Below are positions 17,501 to 24,921 of a stretch of 31,287 bases of DNA, one piece after another. Position 1 is the first letter of the stretch. Each line of letters opens with the position of its first letter. Under the pieces are notes generated by a model. The model was not told where the DNA came from. It did no database searches and saw only the letters and a list, made by a program, of their open reading frames with translations. The translations under genes and the position numbers were made by a program. This stretch comes from an uncultured bacterium (GTDB lineage: Bacteria; Bacillota; Negativicutes; Veillonellales; Veillonellaceae), in assembly GCA_905214495.1 (NCBI GenBank), contig CAJMLW010000020.1:1-31287 (forward strand), given 5' to 3'.

Positions 17501-18193
17501 CCGCCACAGGCCTATGGTACAGGTGTGGGCGCCTTGATAGAAGGCAAAAACTGGGAGTCTGTACAAGATATTGCACAAGTGTATAGCAAGTGGAGTAGCT
17601 TTCACCTACACAAGGATATTCCTCAGGATATGAGGCTATTCCAGCGTCGATTAACGACCATGGATGTGACCATTAAAAATGAAGATAATCGGGAAACGCA
17701 TATGTTAAGCGCTGACGATTATTATAGCTATCACGGTGGTCTCATTGCAGCGGTACGGACTGCAAAGGGCAGTGCGCCTCGTGCCTATGTGGGGGATAGC
17801 ACCGACCGTAGCCGAGTTGTGATGCGGTCCTTGTCGGATGAGCTGCGCCGCGTTGTGCAAGGGGAAACACAAAACCCGAAATTCATTCAAGCTATGATGA
17901 ATCATGGTTACAAAGGTGCATCGGATATGTCCAATGTGGTATCCCATAGCTTTGGCTGGGATGCGACGAGCGATATAGTGCCCGACTGGGTCTATGAAGG
18001 TTATGCTAACAAGTATGCCTTAGATACAACGGTGCAAGACTGGATGCGTGATGTAAATCCGTGGGCCTTGCAGCGTATTGCCGAAATTTTGTTAGAGGCC
18101 GCTCAGCGTGGTTACTGGGATGCATCTCCAACGATGCTAGAGAATTTGCAGTCCTTATATATTTCCATAGAAGGTGTTATAGAAGGTCGTTAA
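14570..18193 (+). CDS. cobN: CobN-family metal chelatase large subunit
   Basis: This 1207-residue cytosolic protein starts at 14570 behind CGGAGG. Conserved CobN/ChlH motifs appear in order: HVGTHGSLEWLPGK (about 525-540), PGPGGAPSSGQVDVLPTGRN (about 793-812), GIILWATSNSRSHGQCLGEF, RPRIDVMGRISGLIRDM, RIFGDPPQAYGTGVG, and DDYYSYHGGLIAAVR (about 1046-1060) with GYKGASDMSNVV near the end. This subunit binds the tetrapyrrole and metal and is driven by the I/D ATPases. CobN inserts cobalt in aerobic B12 synthesis, ChlH inserts magnesium, and CobN-like HmuS in Bacteroidota heme loci is implicated in iron removal. Being flanked by uptake genes rather than cob/cbi genes, demetallation of imported tetrapyrrole is my preferred reading; cobalt insertion remains possible. 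Confidence 0.92.
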   Translation: MSRLMYISNLGKQIQYIEKAVATYPELIQGEVDICNMKKQPLWDEVFESRLRAADVVLVTNMGVGLDSPFLERLERWLYAHHPKYWIDVVEPKKTDILYRNIDENQRRLLESYRRTSGVMNYVRLINGAFSIKPISEWEEPDHIPWQAIMGRDGNIYETYDEFMEAEGNPDWPSIAVYFYRDEWIMGDIEYQQALFEEIYKHQYNPIIFYGQYGSNPRVGIPNMKLSMNHLFGKDVFPFDVLINTCKFSYQSLGAQTLEELKLQDVPIIQGYTIYMDEKTWAADPQGVTPLDVNLSISQPELDGVIQGGVVACQTYDEQGHYMYLPVKERIAAVVERAIKWSKLRHIPVSERKVAVILHNYPPKNSNIGSAAGLDTPESVRRLLQAMQDEGYTVDTVPETSAELMDIVTSHMTNDRSMLTDELLASAEGRLSSADYKTYFETLPADTQKAMIEFWGVAPGDVFVYDDEIIIPGFSNGNLWITVQPPRGFGENVSAIYHDPCLPPPHQYIAFYHWVRHVFEADAVIHVGTHGSLEWLPGKGAGLSASCYPEIGISSLPNIYPYWTTIIGEGIQAKRRSSACLVGHLSPPMTTAGLYDEFEELEALLDEHSHFEQEHPESVSDIENVIREKTMACHLIDEEQGAAMEMDDLITAVHEKLSDLKHMQMRNGLHILGQGPEGVELEEFITAIVRTPQGDIASGLGILAEELGYDWSYIEQHAGDVNDEGIRYSHIIDQIWNELRAFIRYVVNTPDYTVPERLASLAAVIVREYIPKLGQTKNEITSISQGLQGKYVEPGPGGAPSSGQVDVLPTGRNFYGLDERALPTKIAYQLGIDLADQVIADYILNEQRYPETVGIILWATSNSRSHGQCLGEFLYLLGIRPKWQSGGRVSGLEVIPLEQLQRPRIDVMGRISGLIRDMMPTAISWLDKAVEMVSALDESLDDNYVKKHIHDDVDWLVEQGEDPLLATKKARLRIFGDPPQAYGTGVGALIEGKNWESVQDIAQVYSKWSSFHLHKDIPQDMRLFQRRLTTMDVTIKNEDNRETHMLSADDYYSYHGGLIAAVRTAKGSAPRAYVGDSTDRSRVVMRSLSDELRRVVQGETQNPKFIQAMMNHGYKGASDMSNVVSHSFGWDATSDIVPDWVYEGYANKYALDTTVQDWMRDVNPWALQRIAEILLEAAQRGYWDASPTMLENLQSLYISIEGVIEGR

Positions 18194-18194
18194 T

Positions 18195-19106
18195 ATGAAA
18201 CAAAGAATATCGATTATATGCGCCATACTGATGATGGTATTGTTTGTGGTCGGTTGTGGTCCTGCACAAACGGGGACTACGGGCGCTACACATCAGGTTA
18301 CGGATGGTACAGGCACGATTGTTACGGTGCCTAATGAGCCAAAGCGCATCGTTCCTATTGCGGCGAGTACAGAGGATATTGTCTTATCCTTAGTGGATCC
18401 AAACAGAGTAGCTGCCGTCGGCACTGTACCTAATAATGTGCCCGACGCGTCGGCCAAGGTAGAAAAGCATGTGAAAGCATCTGCTGAGTCCATGCTTTCT
18501 GTACAGCCTGATTTAGTATTAGTTCCAAATTGGATGTCTCCCGATGCTATTGGGGAAATGCGCAATATGCAGATTCCAGTGTATGTATATAAGACGCCTA
18601 CTACAGTAGAAGAAGCAAAGGCTACTATTCATGAGATTGCAGGGCTGCTACATGCCTCTGATGAGTCCATGATTGCCAGTATGGATGCAGATTTGAAAAC
18701 TGTAGAAGAACTGGCCAATAAGCATAGTGGAGAGCGCCCCTTAGTGGCGTTTTATTCCCAATTTGGTTTAACAGGCGGCAAGGGTTCAACTTTTGATGAT
18801 ATGTGTAAATACTTAAAGGTTAACAATGCGGCCGCTCAAGTAGGTTTAGGCCCTTTTGATAATGGGACGAGAGAGGACTTAATAAAATCCAACCCAGATA
18901 TCATTTTTATTCCTTCCGTGGCTTATACTTCAGATGGCACTACGCCAGCAACGGTGGAACAGCTTTATTCTGATCCAGCTTTGCAAGGGGTTAAGGCCAT
19001 CTCCAATCGTCGTGTGTTCCTCGTAGATTCTTCACAGGTTATGAGTTATTCCCAATTTATGACCCGTGCAATGGTATCTATGGCACAAAATATATATAGT
19101 ATGTAG
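18195..19106 (+). CDS. Substrate-binding lipoprotein of FecB/BtuF type (2)
   Basis: This 303-residue protein starts one base after the cobN stop. A lipoprotein signal peptide ends in VVGC with Cys at residue 21. The mature chain follows the same class III fold as the first binding protein: TVPNEPKRIVPIAASTEDIV, VQPDLVLVP, then SQFGLTGGKGSTFDDMCKYL and PDIIFIPSVAYT. It is clearly diverged from the earlier paralogue. No permease or ATPase accompanies it, so it probably delivers a second ligand to the same transporter or acts with receptor 3, whose start is 28 bp downstream. Close packing against cobN supports a shared substrate class. Confidence 0.87.
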   Translation: MKQRISIICAILMMVLFVVGCGPAQTGTTGATHQVTDGTGTIVTVPNEPKRIVPIAASTEDIVLSLVDPNRVAAVGTVPNNVPDASAKVEKHVKASAESMLSVQPDLVLVPNWMSPDAIGEMRNMQIPVYVYKTPTTVEEAKATIHEIAGLLHASDESMIASMDADLKTVEELANKHSGERPLVAFYSQFGLTGGKGSTFDDMCKYLKVNNAAAQVGLGPFDNGTREDLIKSNPDIIFIPSVAYTSDGTTPATVEQLYSDPALQGVKAISNRRVFLVDSSQVMSYSQFMTRAMVSMAQNIYSM

Positions 19107-19134
19107 TTATAGTTTAGCGTGTATGGAGGTTTTT

Positions 19135-20994
19135 ATGAAAGTATCAAAGAAACAACGTTTATCTCTGTATGTGGGATTAGCTCTTGTGTTTGGTAGCACG
19201 GTTAGTGCGCCTAGCGTATTAGCTGCTGATGCACAGGATTCCCATACCATTGTTGTTACTGCAACGCGTAGTGAACAACAGCTTTCACAAGTACCAGCTA
19301 GCGTAGGCGTAGTCACGGGCGACGATATCCGCGAACGTCACGTGACTAACATGAATGAAGCGATGCGTATCGTACCGGGCGTAGATATCAATACGTACGG
19401 TGGTGGCGTAGGTTACACGAATTCTAATGCATTCCGCATCAATGGTTCCGACCAAGTGCTATACTTGGTTGATGGCGTCAACATGGGTGCGGCTGGTGTG
19501 AATCCACCGATGACGATTCTGAAAGACATGTCTGGCATTGACCGCGTAGAAGTACAACGTGGTGCGGGTTCCACATTGTATGGTTCCGGTGCTATCGGCG
19601 GTGTAGTTAACGTAATCACTGCAAAGCCTGAACAAGGCGTGCAAACTAAGCTGCGTGTAATGGGTGGCAGCAATGATTTAGAGCAATACACAATTACGAA
19701 CGAAGGTAGTAAAAACGATTGGTACTGGCGCGTAGCCTTACAAAAGGACATTATCGGTTCGTATAAGGATGGTCATGGTGTGCGTATTCCGCAACATAGC
19801 AATAGCCATAATGGGTCCTTTATGGTAGGCAATACAATCAATGATAAAAATGATGTAAAGGTATTCTATGATACCTATCGTGGCGATGTAATGTACTCTG
19901 ACCATTTGGGGGCCCTCAACCACATTCGTTATGGTACAGAAGCAAGTGACTCCTTACGCGCTATTTGGAACAATAAAATCAGTGACCGCTGGAGTCATCA
20001 ATTATACTTGATGAACAATCACTATAAAACGGTATACGATCATTATCCAGTCGATGTCAAAACTCGTGGTATCGGCGATCAAGTAACGTATAAAGGAAAA
20101 GACCATACCGTAGTTGGCGGCTTTGATTGGCGCCAAGATAAGGTGGTTAATATGGGCGGTATCAAGCTTACGAACATGTCCTATTTCGTTCAAGATGAGT
20201 GGAAGGTGGCTCCAAAATGGACGGTAACACCAGGTGTTCGTCTTGACCATCACTCTTCCTTCGGTACACATACATCGCCATCCATTAGCGTTGGTTACGA
20301 TGTGAACGCGAAAACTAATGTATATGCAGCGTACAAAGAGTATTTCTTGGCTCCTACACCATACCAACTCTTTGATGGCACAAATGGTAATCGTAATTTG
20401 AAACCTGAAACAGGTCGTGAATTTGATCTTGGTGTACATCACAAATTTGGTAAAACTTGGAACAGTAACCTTAGCTTCTTCAGCCGTCATACAAAGGACA
20501 GAATCGGTTGGGTTATGACAAATCCTGCTACGTTCGCAGGCCAATATCACAATTTTGATACTGAAAAAGCCTATGGCATCAATGCAGATGTACGCAAACA
20601 ATTGACGAAACATTTGGCAGCTCGCCTTGGCTATACGTATACACATATCGATGCAACACCAACACGTAAAGCAAATCGTGATGGCTATATTCCTAAACAT
20701 GCGGTTAATGCAGGTCTCGATTACAACGATGCTAAATGGGATGCTCATTTAGATATTCGCGGTATAATCGACCGTCCAGGCACTGCTGCTAACATCTTCC
20801 CTCGTACAACATATTGGATTACTGATATCAGTGCTAACTATCGCGTACGTGAAAATGTGACTGTATTTGGTCGCGTTAATAACCTATTTGATACATACTA
20901 CGCAGAACAATCTAACGTACGTTGGGGCAATGCAGGTGATTGGTGGCCAGGTCAAGGTCGCAACTTCCGCTTCGGTGTAGAGGTTACAATCTAG
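19135..20994 (+). CDS. TonB-dependent outer-membrane receptor 3 (BtuB/CirA-like)
   Basis: This 619-residue protein starts at 19135, with GGAGGT (19125-19130) four bases upstream; the longer frame from 19066 lies inside the binding-protein gene. The signal peptide ends at VLA-AD (residue about 30). The Ton box is TIVVTATRS. Plug motifs are INGSDQVLYLVDGVN, IDRVEVQRGAGSTLYGSGAI and GGVVNVITAKP. Barrel features include YKEYFLAPTPYQLF and NRNLKPETGREFDLGV; the protein ends FRFGVEVTI. The FLAP...NRNL pair is reminiscent of the FRAP/NPNL region of heme receptors but also occurs in other receptors. It is a different lineage from receptors 1 and 2, so the locus can recognise at least two ligand types. 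Confidence 0.9.
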   Translation: MKVSKKQRLSLYVGLALVFGSTVSAPSVLAADAQDSHTIVVTATRSEQQLSQVPASVGVVTGDDIRERHVTNMNEAMRIVPGVDINTYGGGVGYTNSNAFRINGSDQVLYLVDGVNMGAAGVNPPMTILKDMSGIDRVEVQRGAGSTLYGSGAIGGVVNVITAKPEQGVQTKLRVMGGSNDLEQYTITNEGSKNDWYWRVALQKDIIGSYKDGHGVRIPQHSNSHNGSFMVGNTINDKNDVKVFYDTYRGDVMYSDHLGALNHIRYGTEASDSLRAIWNNKISDRWSHQLYLMNNHYKTVYDHYPVDVKTRGIGDQVTYKGKDHTVVGGFDWRQDKVVNMGGIKLTNMSYFVQDEWKVAPKWTVTPGVRLDHHSSFGTHTSPSISVGYDVNAKTNVYAAYKEYFLAPTPYQLFDGTNGNRNLKPETGREFDLGVHHKFGKTWNSNLSFFSRHTKDRIGWVMTNPATFAGQYHNFDTEKAYGINADVRKQLTKHLAARLGYTYTHIDATPTRKANRDGYIPKHAVNAGLDYNDAKWDAHLDIRGIIDRPGTAANIFPRTTYWITDISANYRVRENVTVFGRVNNLFDTYYAEQSNVRWGNAGDWWPGQGRNFRFGVEVTI

Positions 20995-21162
20995 GAATTA
21001 CATAAAATATAAGAAAATTGATAAGGCCATTAGTTAATATGATAAAACTATAGATTTTCTCTTGTAAAAGCACTATAATAGAATGTATCTATATATATCA
21101 ATGTATGCGTGTTACAGCCTTATTTTTGTGAAAGGCGTTTATTTAGAGGAGTTGGATTCTGT
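20995..21162. promoter_or_regulatory. Promoter region of the aminotransferase gene
   Basis: A -10 TATAAT (21074-21079) has a weak -35 TAGATT (21051-21056) at 17-bp spacing. No terminator for the long upstream operon is recognisable in this gap, so some read-through is possible. Confidence 0.4.
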
Positions 21163-22479
21163 ATGGAACTACCGGTTTTATCCCCGTATATGATGGCTCG
21201 CAAGCCATCGGGAATCCGCATGGGGCAAATTAAATTTTTAGAGCGAAAGAACCCACCTATTTTGGTAAATGGTTCTATTGGTAATGTTATGCGTCCTATG
21301 CATCCCGCCATGCAGCGCCGACTATTTACTCTAGGTGGACCAAATAGTCCTTTCAGTACAGGCATCGTACCCTATGTACCAACAACGGGGACCGATGAAT
21401 GTCGTGAAGCATTCTTGCATATTTTGCGTAGCCAAGGTTTCGATACAACAGGCCTTAATGTACTCGTTACAGATGGTGCGTCCATGGCGATGGAAATCAT
21501 CATGCTTGGCGTCTGTGGTGGTGCAGGCGAAGAGGAACGCCCTCTATTGATGTTTAATCCTTCTTATACGAACTATGATGCGGTAGGTCATCGCATTGGT
21601 CGTAAAACAGTAACTGTAGAACGACGCCTCAATGAAAATGGTGAATTTGAATTGCCATCCATTGAAAACGTGGAAAAACGCATTATAGAAACAAAACCAG
21701 GGGCATTGTTGATTATTCCTTACGACAATCCAACTGGTCAGCTATTCAGCAAGGAAACTTTGATTGAATATGCATCTTTGTGCGTAAAATATAATTTATG
21801 GATTATTTCCGACGAAGCCTATCGTGAATTGGCCTACGAAAAAGGCAAGGAAACATCTAGTATTTGGACATTGACGAATAAGGATGTACCAGGTATCGAA
21901 GGTCGTCGTATCAGTCTTGAAACGGCCTCTAAGGTTTGGAATGCTTGTGGCCTTCGCATTGGCGCCATCATTACAGACAATGCATTGTGCTATGAAAAAT
22001 CTGTTGCTGAATATACGGCGAACCTCAGTGCCAATACACTTGGCCAATATATTTTTGGTGCCTTGGCTCATGAAAGCCACGCTGAGCTTCATAACTGGTA
22101 TGAGCAACAACGCGATTACTATCGTGAAATGATTTATGAACTTCACAAGGGATTCAAAGAGGTAGAACCAGATTTCATTATCTCTAATCCAGAAGCGTCC
22201 ATTTATTTCGTTATTGATGTACGCAATGTAGCAAAACCTGGCTTTGACGGCGTAGAATTTGCTGCTTGGTGTGCTGAACACGGCCGTGTGACCTTGGATG
22301 ATGGTAATGACTATACATTGCTCATGGCTCCACTTAACGGATTCTACAGTGGTGCCGATAGCGAACACAATCCTGGTAAGACACAACTTCGCGTATCCTT
22401 CTGCGAAAACCCAGATCTTTTAAAACTAGCGCCTGTATTGCTATCTAAATTATTTAGAGCATACGAAGCGCAACGATAA
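21163..22479 (+). CDS. Class I/II PLP-dependent aminotransferase
   Basis: This 438-residue protein starts at 21163; AGGAG lies about 11 bases upstream, rather far but the best site, and no N-terminal homology is lost. Fold-type I motifs are VTDGASMAMEIIM, NPSYTNYDAVGH, IPYDNPTGQLFSKET, IISDEAYRELAYE, and the PLP-binding lysine at about residue 257 in ETASKVWNACGLRIGAI. A C-terminal Arg in QLRVSFCENPD is in the place of the carboxylate-binding arginine of aspartate/alanine aminotransferases. The substrate cannot be assigned. It is isolated between its own promoter and a bidirectional terminator, so it is not part of the uptake operon. The neighbouring divergent regulator and fix genes need not be functionally linked. 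Confidence 0.82.
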   Translation: MELPVLSPYMMARKPSGIRMGQIKFLERKNPPILVNGSIGNVMRPMHPAMQRRLFTLGGPNSPFSTGIVPYVPTTGTDECREAFLHILRSQGFDTTGLNVLVTDGASMAMEIIMLGVCGGAGEEERPLLMFNPSYTNYDAVGHRIGRKTVTVERRLNENGEFELPSIENVEKRIIETKPGALLIIPYDNPTGQLFSKETLIEYASLCVKYNLWIISDEAYRELAYEKGKETSSIWTLTNKDVPGIEGRRISLETASKVWNACGLRIGAIITDNALCYEKSVAEYTANLSANTLGQYIFGALAHESHAELHNWYEQQRDYYREMIYELHKGFKEVEPDFIISNPEASIYFVIDVRNVAKPGFDGVEFAAWCAEHGRVTLDDGNDYTLLMAPLNGFYSGADSEHNPGKTQLRVSFCENPDLLKLAPVLLSKLFRAYEAQR

Positions 22480-22525
22480 ATAAAACGTGTAAGGGCGAGA
22501 ATCGATAGAACAGAAAAATAAATTT

Positions 22526-22576
22526 AAAAGGAGCTATAATGCTGAGAATAACTCTGGCATTATAGCTCCTTTTTGT
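22526..22576. terminator. Bidirectional terminator between convergent genes
   Basis: Perfect 17-bp arms AAAAGGAGCTATAATGC (22526-22542) and GCATTATAGCTCCTTTT (22557-22573) carry A and T runs at their outer ends; the loop contains GAG-AATAA-CTC. It serves the aminotransferase gene on the plus strand and the ArsR-type gene on the minus strand. Confidence 0.93.
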
Positions 22577-22606
22577 GCCCTATGAAGTAGTGGTAGGACG
22601 TGGTAT

Positions 22607-23068
22607 TTAGGTATTATCTTTTTCATAGTCTAGTCCCTTAGTAGATATGCCTATGCTTTGTTGTTGATTTAGCATAGAACTATCCTCTATTGATGGATAG
22701 GATGTGTCGTCTAAGGTTACTGTTTCCAATAATTTGTCGATATTATTTGCTTGGATGGATACTTCTTTGTTATACCATTCGCCAAACTCGCGGATAACTG
22801 TTTCATTGCGCCTATAATAGGTGTATTGGTCAATTTTTTGCGATTCCACAAGGCCTGCACGCTCTAACATAGTCATAAATGTAGATACAGACGATTGCGA
22901 TACACCACAGCGTTTTTGAATACTCTTAACGCTAACGCTGTTTGGAAAATCGATGAGAGTTTTAGAGTGTACTTGAACACCGAATTCTTGCTCTGGGTGC
23001 TTTAGCCACAATATAATATCTAACCGATGTGGATTGGATAATGCTTTCAGAATTCTTTGCGGATCCAT
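22607..23068 (-). CDS. ArsR-type winged-helix transcriptional regulator
   Basis: This 153-residue protein starts at 23068 with AAGGAGG just upstream on the minus strand. The N-terminal winged helix is clear: ILKALSNPHRLDIILWL, recognition helix region SIQKRCGVSQSSVSTFMTML, then ERAGLVESQKIDQYTYYRRN. The single Cys is in the helix and no paired Cys metal site is visible, so this is probably not a classical metal sensor. About 50 residues follow the wing with no recognisable domain (SIQANNIDKLLETVTLDD onward). It diverges from fixC, sharing a 266-bp promoter region, so it may control the fix operon, itself, or both. The effector is unknown. Confidence 0.82.
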   Translation of the reverse strand: MDPQRILKALSNPHRLDIILWLKHPEQEFGVQVHSKTLIDFPNSVSVKSIQKRCGVSQSSVSTFMTMLERAGLVESQKIDQYTYYRRNETVIREFGEWYNKEVSIQANNIDKLLETVTLDDTSYPSIEDSSMLNQQQSIGISTKGLDYEKDNT

Positions 23069-23260
23069 ATGGCCTCCTTGAGGTAAATACCAAAATGTTG
23101 AGTGCCTTACTTTGACCGTGGTCTTGCATTATGCGGTCGTATTATATACGCGTCTTGCTCCGTATAGAGATTATTACTTACATTTATCATACGCTAATTT
23201 TTATGTGAAAGCTAGAAAAATTTATAAATTTTTATGTACATGTGGTATGTTAAAAAGGTA

Positions 23261-23288
23261 TTTTCAATCTGTATCGTGAATATATAAT
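23261..23288 (+). promoter_or_regulatory. Candidate promoter of the fixCX-etfBA operon
   Basis: -35 TTTTCA (23261-23266) and -10 TATAAT (23283-23288) at 16-bp spacing lie about 47 bases before the fixC start. On the opposite strand a TATAAT (complement of 23141-23146) may serve the regulator gene. GACCGTGGTC near 23114 and CGGTC near 23134 form a small dyad. The rest of 23069-23334 is AT-rich with no gene. Confidence 0.4.
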
Positions 23289-23334
23289 ATATAGACTTAT
23301 GTAAGTTAGGCTTTCATAAAAAGGAGCTGAGTAT

Positions 23335-24642
23335 ATGGTAATAGATCGAAATGAGAGATTTGACGTTATCGTCGTGGGGGCAGGGCCGGCCGGTGCTGCA
23401 GCGGCGTTGCGTTTGTCGGAGCAGCGTGTGAAGGTGCTCGTTATTGAGCGCGGGATGGCGCCAGGTGCTAAGAATATGATGGGCGGCCGTATTTATACGC
23501 ATTCCCTAGAGAAATTGGTACCGGATTTTAGGAATCGTGCGCCTCTTGAAAGAAAGGTGACGAAGGAACGTATTTCTATCGGTGCTGGCAATGAGATGAC
23601 GACCATCGAATATAGTTACCAAGATGTGAAAGAAAATGAAGAATCCTATGTTGTGTTGCGTGCTAAATTCGATAAATGGCTGGCTGAAGAGGCTGAGAAG
23701 AAAGGGGCTTTGCTCGTTTCTAATGTGCAGGTAACAGAGCTTATCACGGAAGGGGAAGGCAAAAAACGCCGCGTTGTAGGCGTGCGTTGTCATGACGATG
23801 AGGTGTATGCAAAGCTTGTTATCATCGCAGAGGGGGCCAACACAGTGCTTTTAGAAGAGGCTGGTTTGACTGACCCTACAGATCCTAAGACGATGGCTGT
23901 GGGTGTGAAAGAGGTATATAAACTCAAAAAAGAGGACCTCGAAAACCGACTTATGCTATCTGGTGATGAAGGCATGGCATGGCTCACGTTGGGCGATATG
24001 ACAGATGGTCTACTAGGTGGCGGCTTCATATATACAAATAAGGATAGCCTTTCCGTAGGCATGGTAGTAGGCCTTGAGGACATCGGCTTGGCAGATAAAT
24101 CAGTTGACGAAATGTTGGGGGCTTTCACCAGTCATCCTAGAATTGCACCACTTTTGAAAAATGGTCAATTAAAGGAACACAGCGCGCATCTTGTGCCTGA
24201 AGGCGGTTATAAAGCGATGCCAAAATTGGGCGGCAAGGGTTACATCGTCGTTGGTGATGCGGCGCGGATGTGCATGAATCTTGGATACACGATTCGTGGT
24301 ATGGATCTGGCTATTGAGTCCGGCATGTGCGCGGCTGAGGCGGTCAATGTGGCACTACGCGATGAAAATATGGACCGCGTTACTAAATTGTACGAAAAAC
24401 AAATCAAGGCGTCTTGGTTGCGTCGCGATATGAAATTGTATAAAAATATGCCGAAATTCTTGGCCACAAATCCGCGTATTTTTAATGAGTATCCTGCATT
24501 TGTAAACAATCTTATGCATGATGTATTCACCGTAAATGGCGATGGTGCGGTGCCATTGATGAAAAAATTATTGCGCCGCGTCAAGGATGTAGGCCTATTC
24601 AGATTGATTCATGATGCATGGAAAGGGGTGCGTTCCCTATGA
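23335..24642 (+). CDS. fixC: FixC-type electron-transfer flavoprotein:quinone oxidoreductase
   Basis: This 435-residue flavoprotein starts at 23335 behind AAGGAG. The FAD-binding Rossmann motif is GAGPAG (residues 15-20), followed by LSEQRVKVLVIERG. The family motifs AKNMMGGRIYTH and GYIVVGDAARMCMNLGYTIR with GMDLAIESG are clear. FixC accepts electrons from the EtfAB (FixAB) pair and, with the ferredoxin-like FixX, passes them to quinone. In FixABCX complexes this is part of flavin-based electron bifurcation from NADH to quinone and ferredoxin or flavodoxin. It overlaps fixX by ATGA. Gene order here is C-X-etfB-etfA rather than the textbook A-B-C-X. Carnitine-related FixC paralogues are an alternative, but no cai genes are near. 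Confidence 0.9.
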   Translation: MVIDRNERFDVIVVGAGPAGAAAALRLSEQRVKVLVIERGMAPGAKNMMGGRIYTHSLEKLVPDFRNRAPLERKVTKERISIGAGNEMTTIEYSYQDVKENEESYVVLRAKFDKWLAEEAEKKGALLVSNVQVTELITEGEGKKRRVVGVRCHDDEVYAKLVIIAEGANTVLLEEAGLTDPTDPKTMAVGVKEVYKLKKEDLENRLMLSGDEGMAWLTLGDMTDGLLGGGFIYTNKDSLSVGMVVGLEDIGLADKSVDEMLGAFTSHPRIAPLLKNGQLKEHSAHLVPEGGYKAMPKLGGKGYIVVGDAARMCMNLGYTIRGMDLAIESGMCAAEAVNVALRDENMDRVTKLYEKQIKASWLRRDMKLYKNMPKFLATNPRIFNEYPAFVNNLMHDVFTVNGDGAVPLMKKLLRRVKDVGLFRLIHDAWKGVRSL

Positions 24643-24917
24643 AATTAGAAGAGCGTTTGGGCGCGAATAAATATTATGTAGATGAAACGTGTCCTCACAT
24701 CATTATTGATGGTGAAAGCGTAAGCCGCGAAGAGGCGATGAAGCTCGTGAATGGTTGTCCTGCAGGTTTATACACATTGCAAGAGGACGGCACGCTTGCT
24801 TTTGATTTTGCAGGTTGTCTCGAATGTGGCACATGTCGTGTGTTGTGCGGACATACGATTGTTAAATCTTGGAAATATCCTCGTAATGCCAAGGGCGTAG
24901 AGTTTAGACAGGGGTGA
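24639..24917 (+). CDS. fixX: FixX ferredoxin-like protein
   Basis: This 92-residue protein starts at 24639, overlapping the fixC stop by four bases. The key motif is CLECGTCRVLCG, a C-x2-C-x2-C-x3-C cysteine pattern for one [4Fe-4S] cluster. NGCPAGLYTL before it is typical of FixX, where the second cluster of ordinary ferredoxins has been lost. The ending HTIVKSWKYPRNAKGVEFRQ also matches the family. It shuttles electrons within the FixC-FixX module toward quinone. It is followed four bases later by etfB. Confidence 0.92.
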   Translation: MKLEERLGANKYYVDETCPHIIIDGESVSREEAMKLVNGCPAGLYTLQEDGTLAFDFAGCLECGTCRVLCGHTIVKSWKYPRNAKGVEFRQG

Positions 24918-24921
24918 GTGC

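Noticed and set aside
11583..18193. Reading the CobN/ChlI/ChlD genes as a standard cobalamin or chlorophyll biosynthesis operon
   Set aside because: No other corrin or chlorophyll synthesis gene is present in 31 kb, and every direct neighbour is an uptake gene. Kept only as an alternative for cobalt.
20002..20748. Long minus-strand open frame of 248 codons inside receptor 3
   Set aside because: It is antisense to a well-supported receptor gene, has a Cys/Ile-rich composition typical of antisense shadows and shows no recognisable domain.
21796..22386. Minus-strand open frame of 196 codons inside the aminotransferase gene
   Set aside because: It overlaps fully with a confident PLP enzyme and has atypical composition; treated as a shadow.
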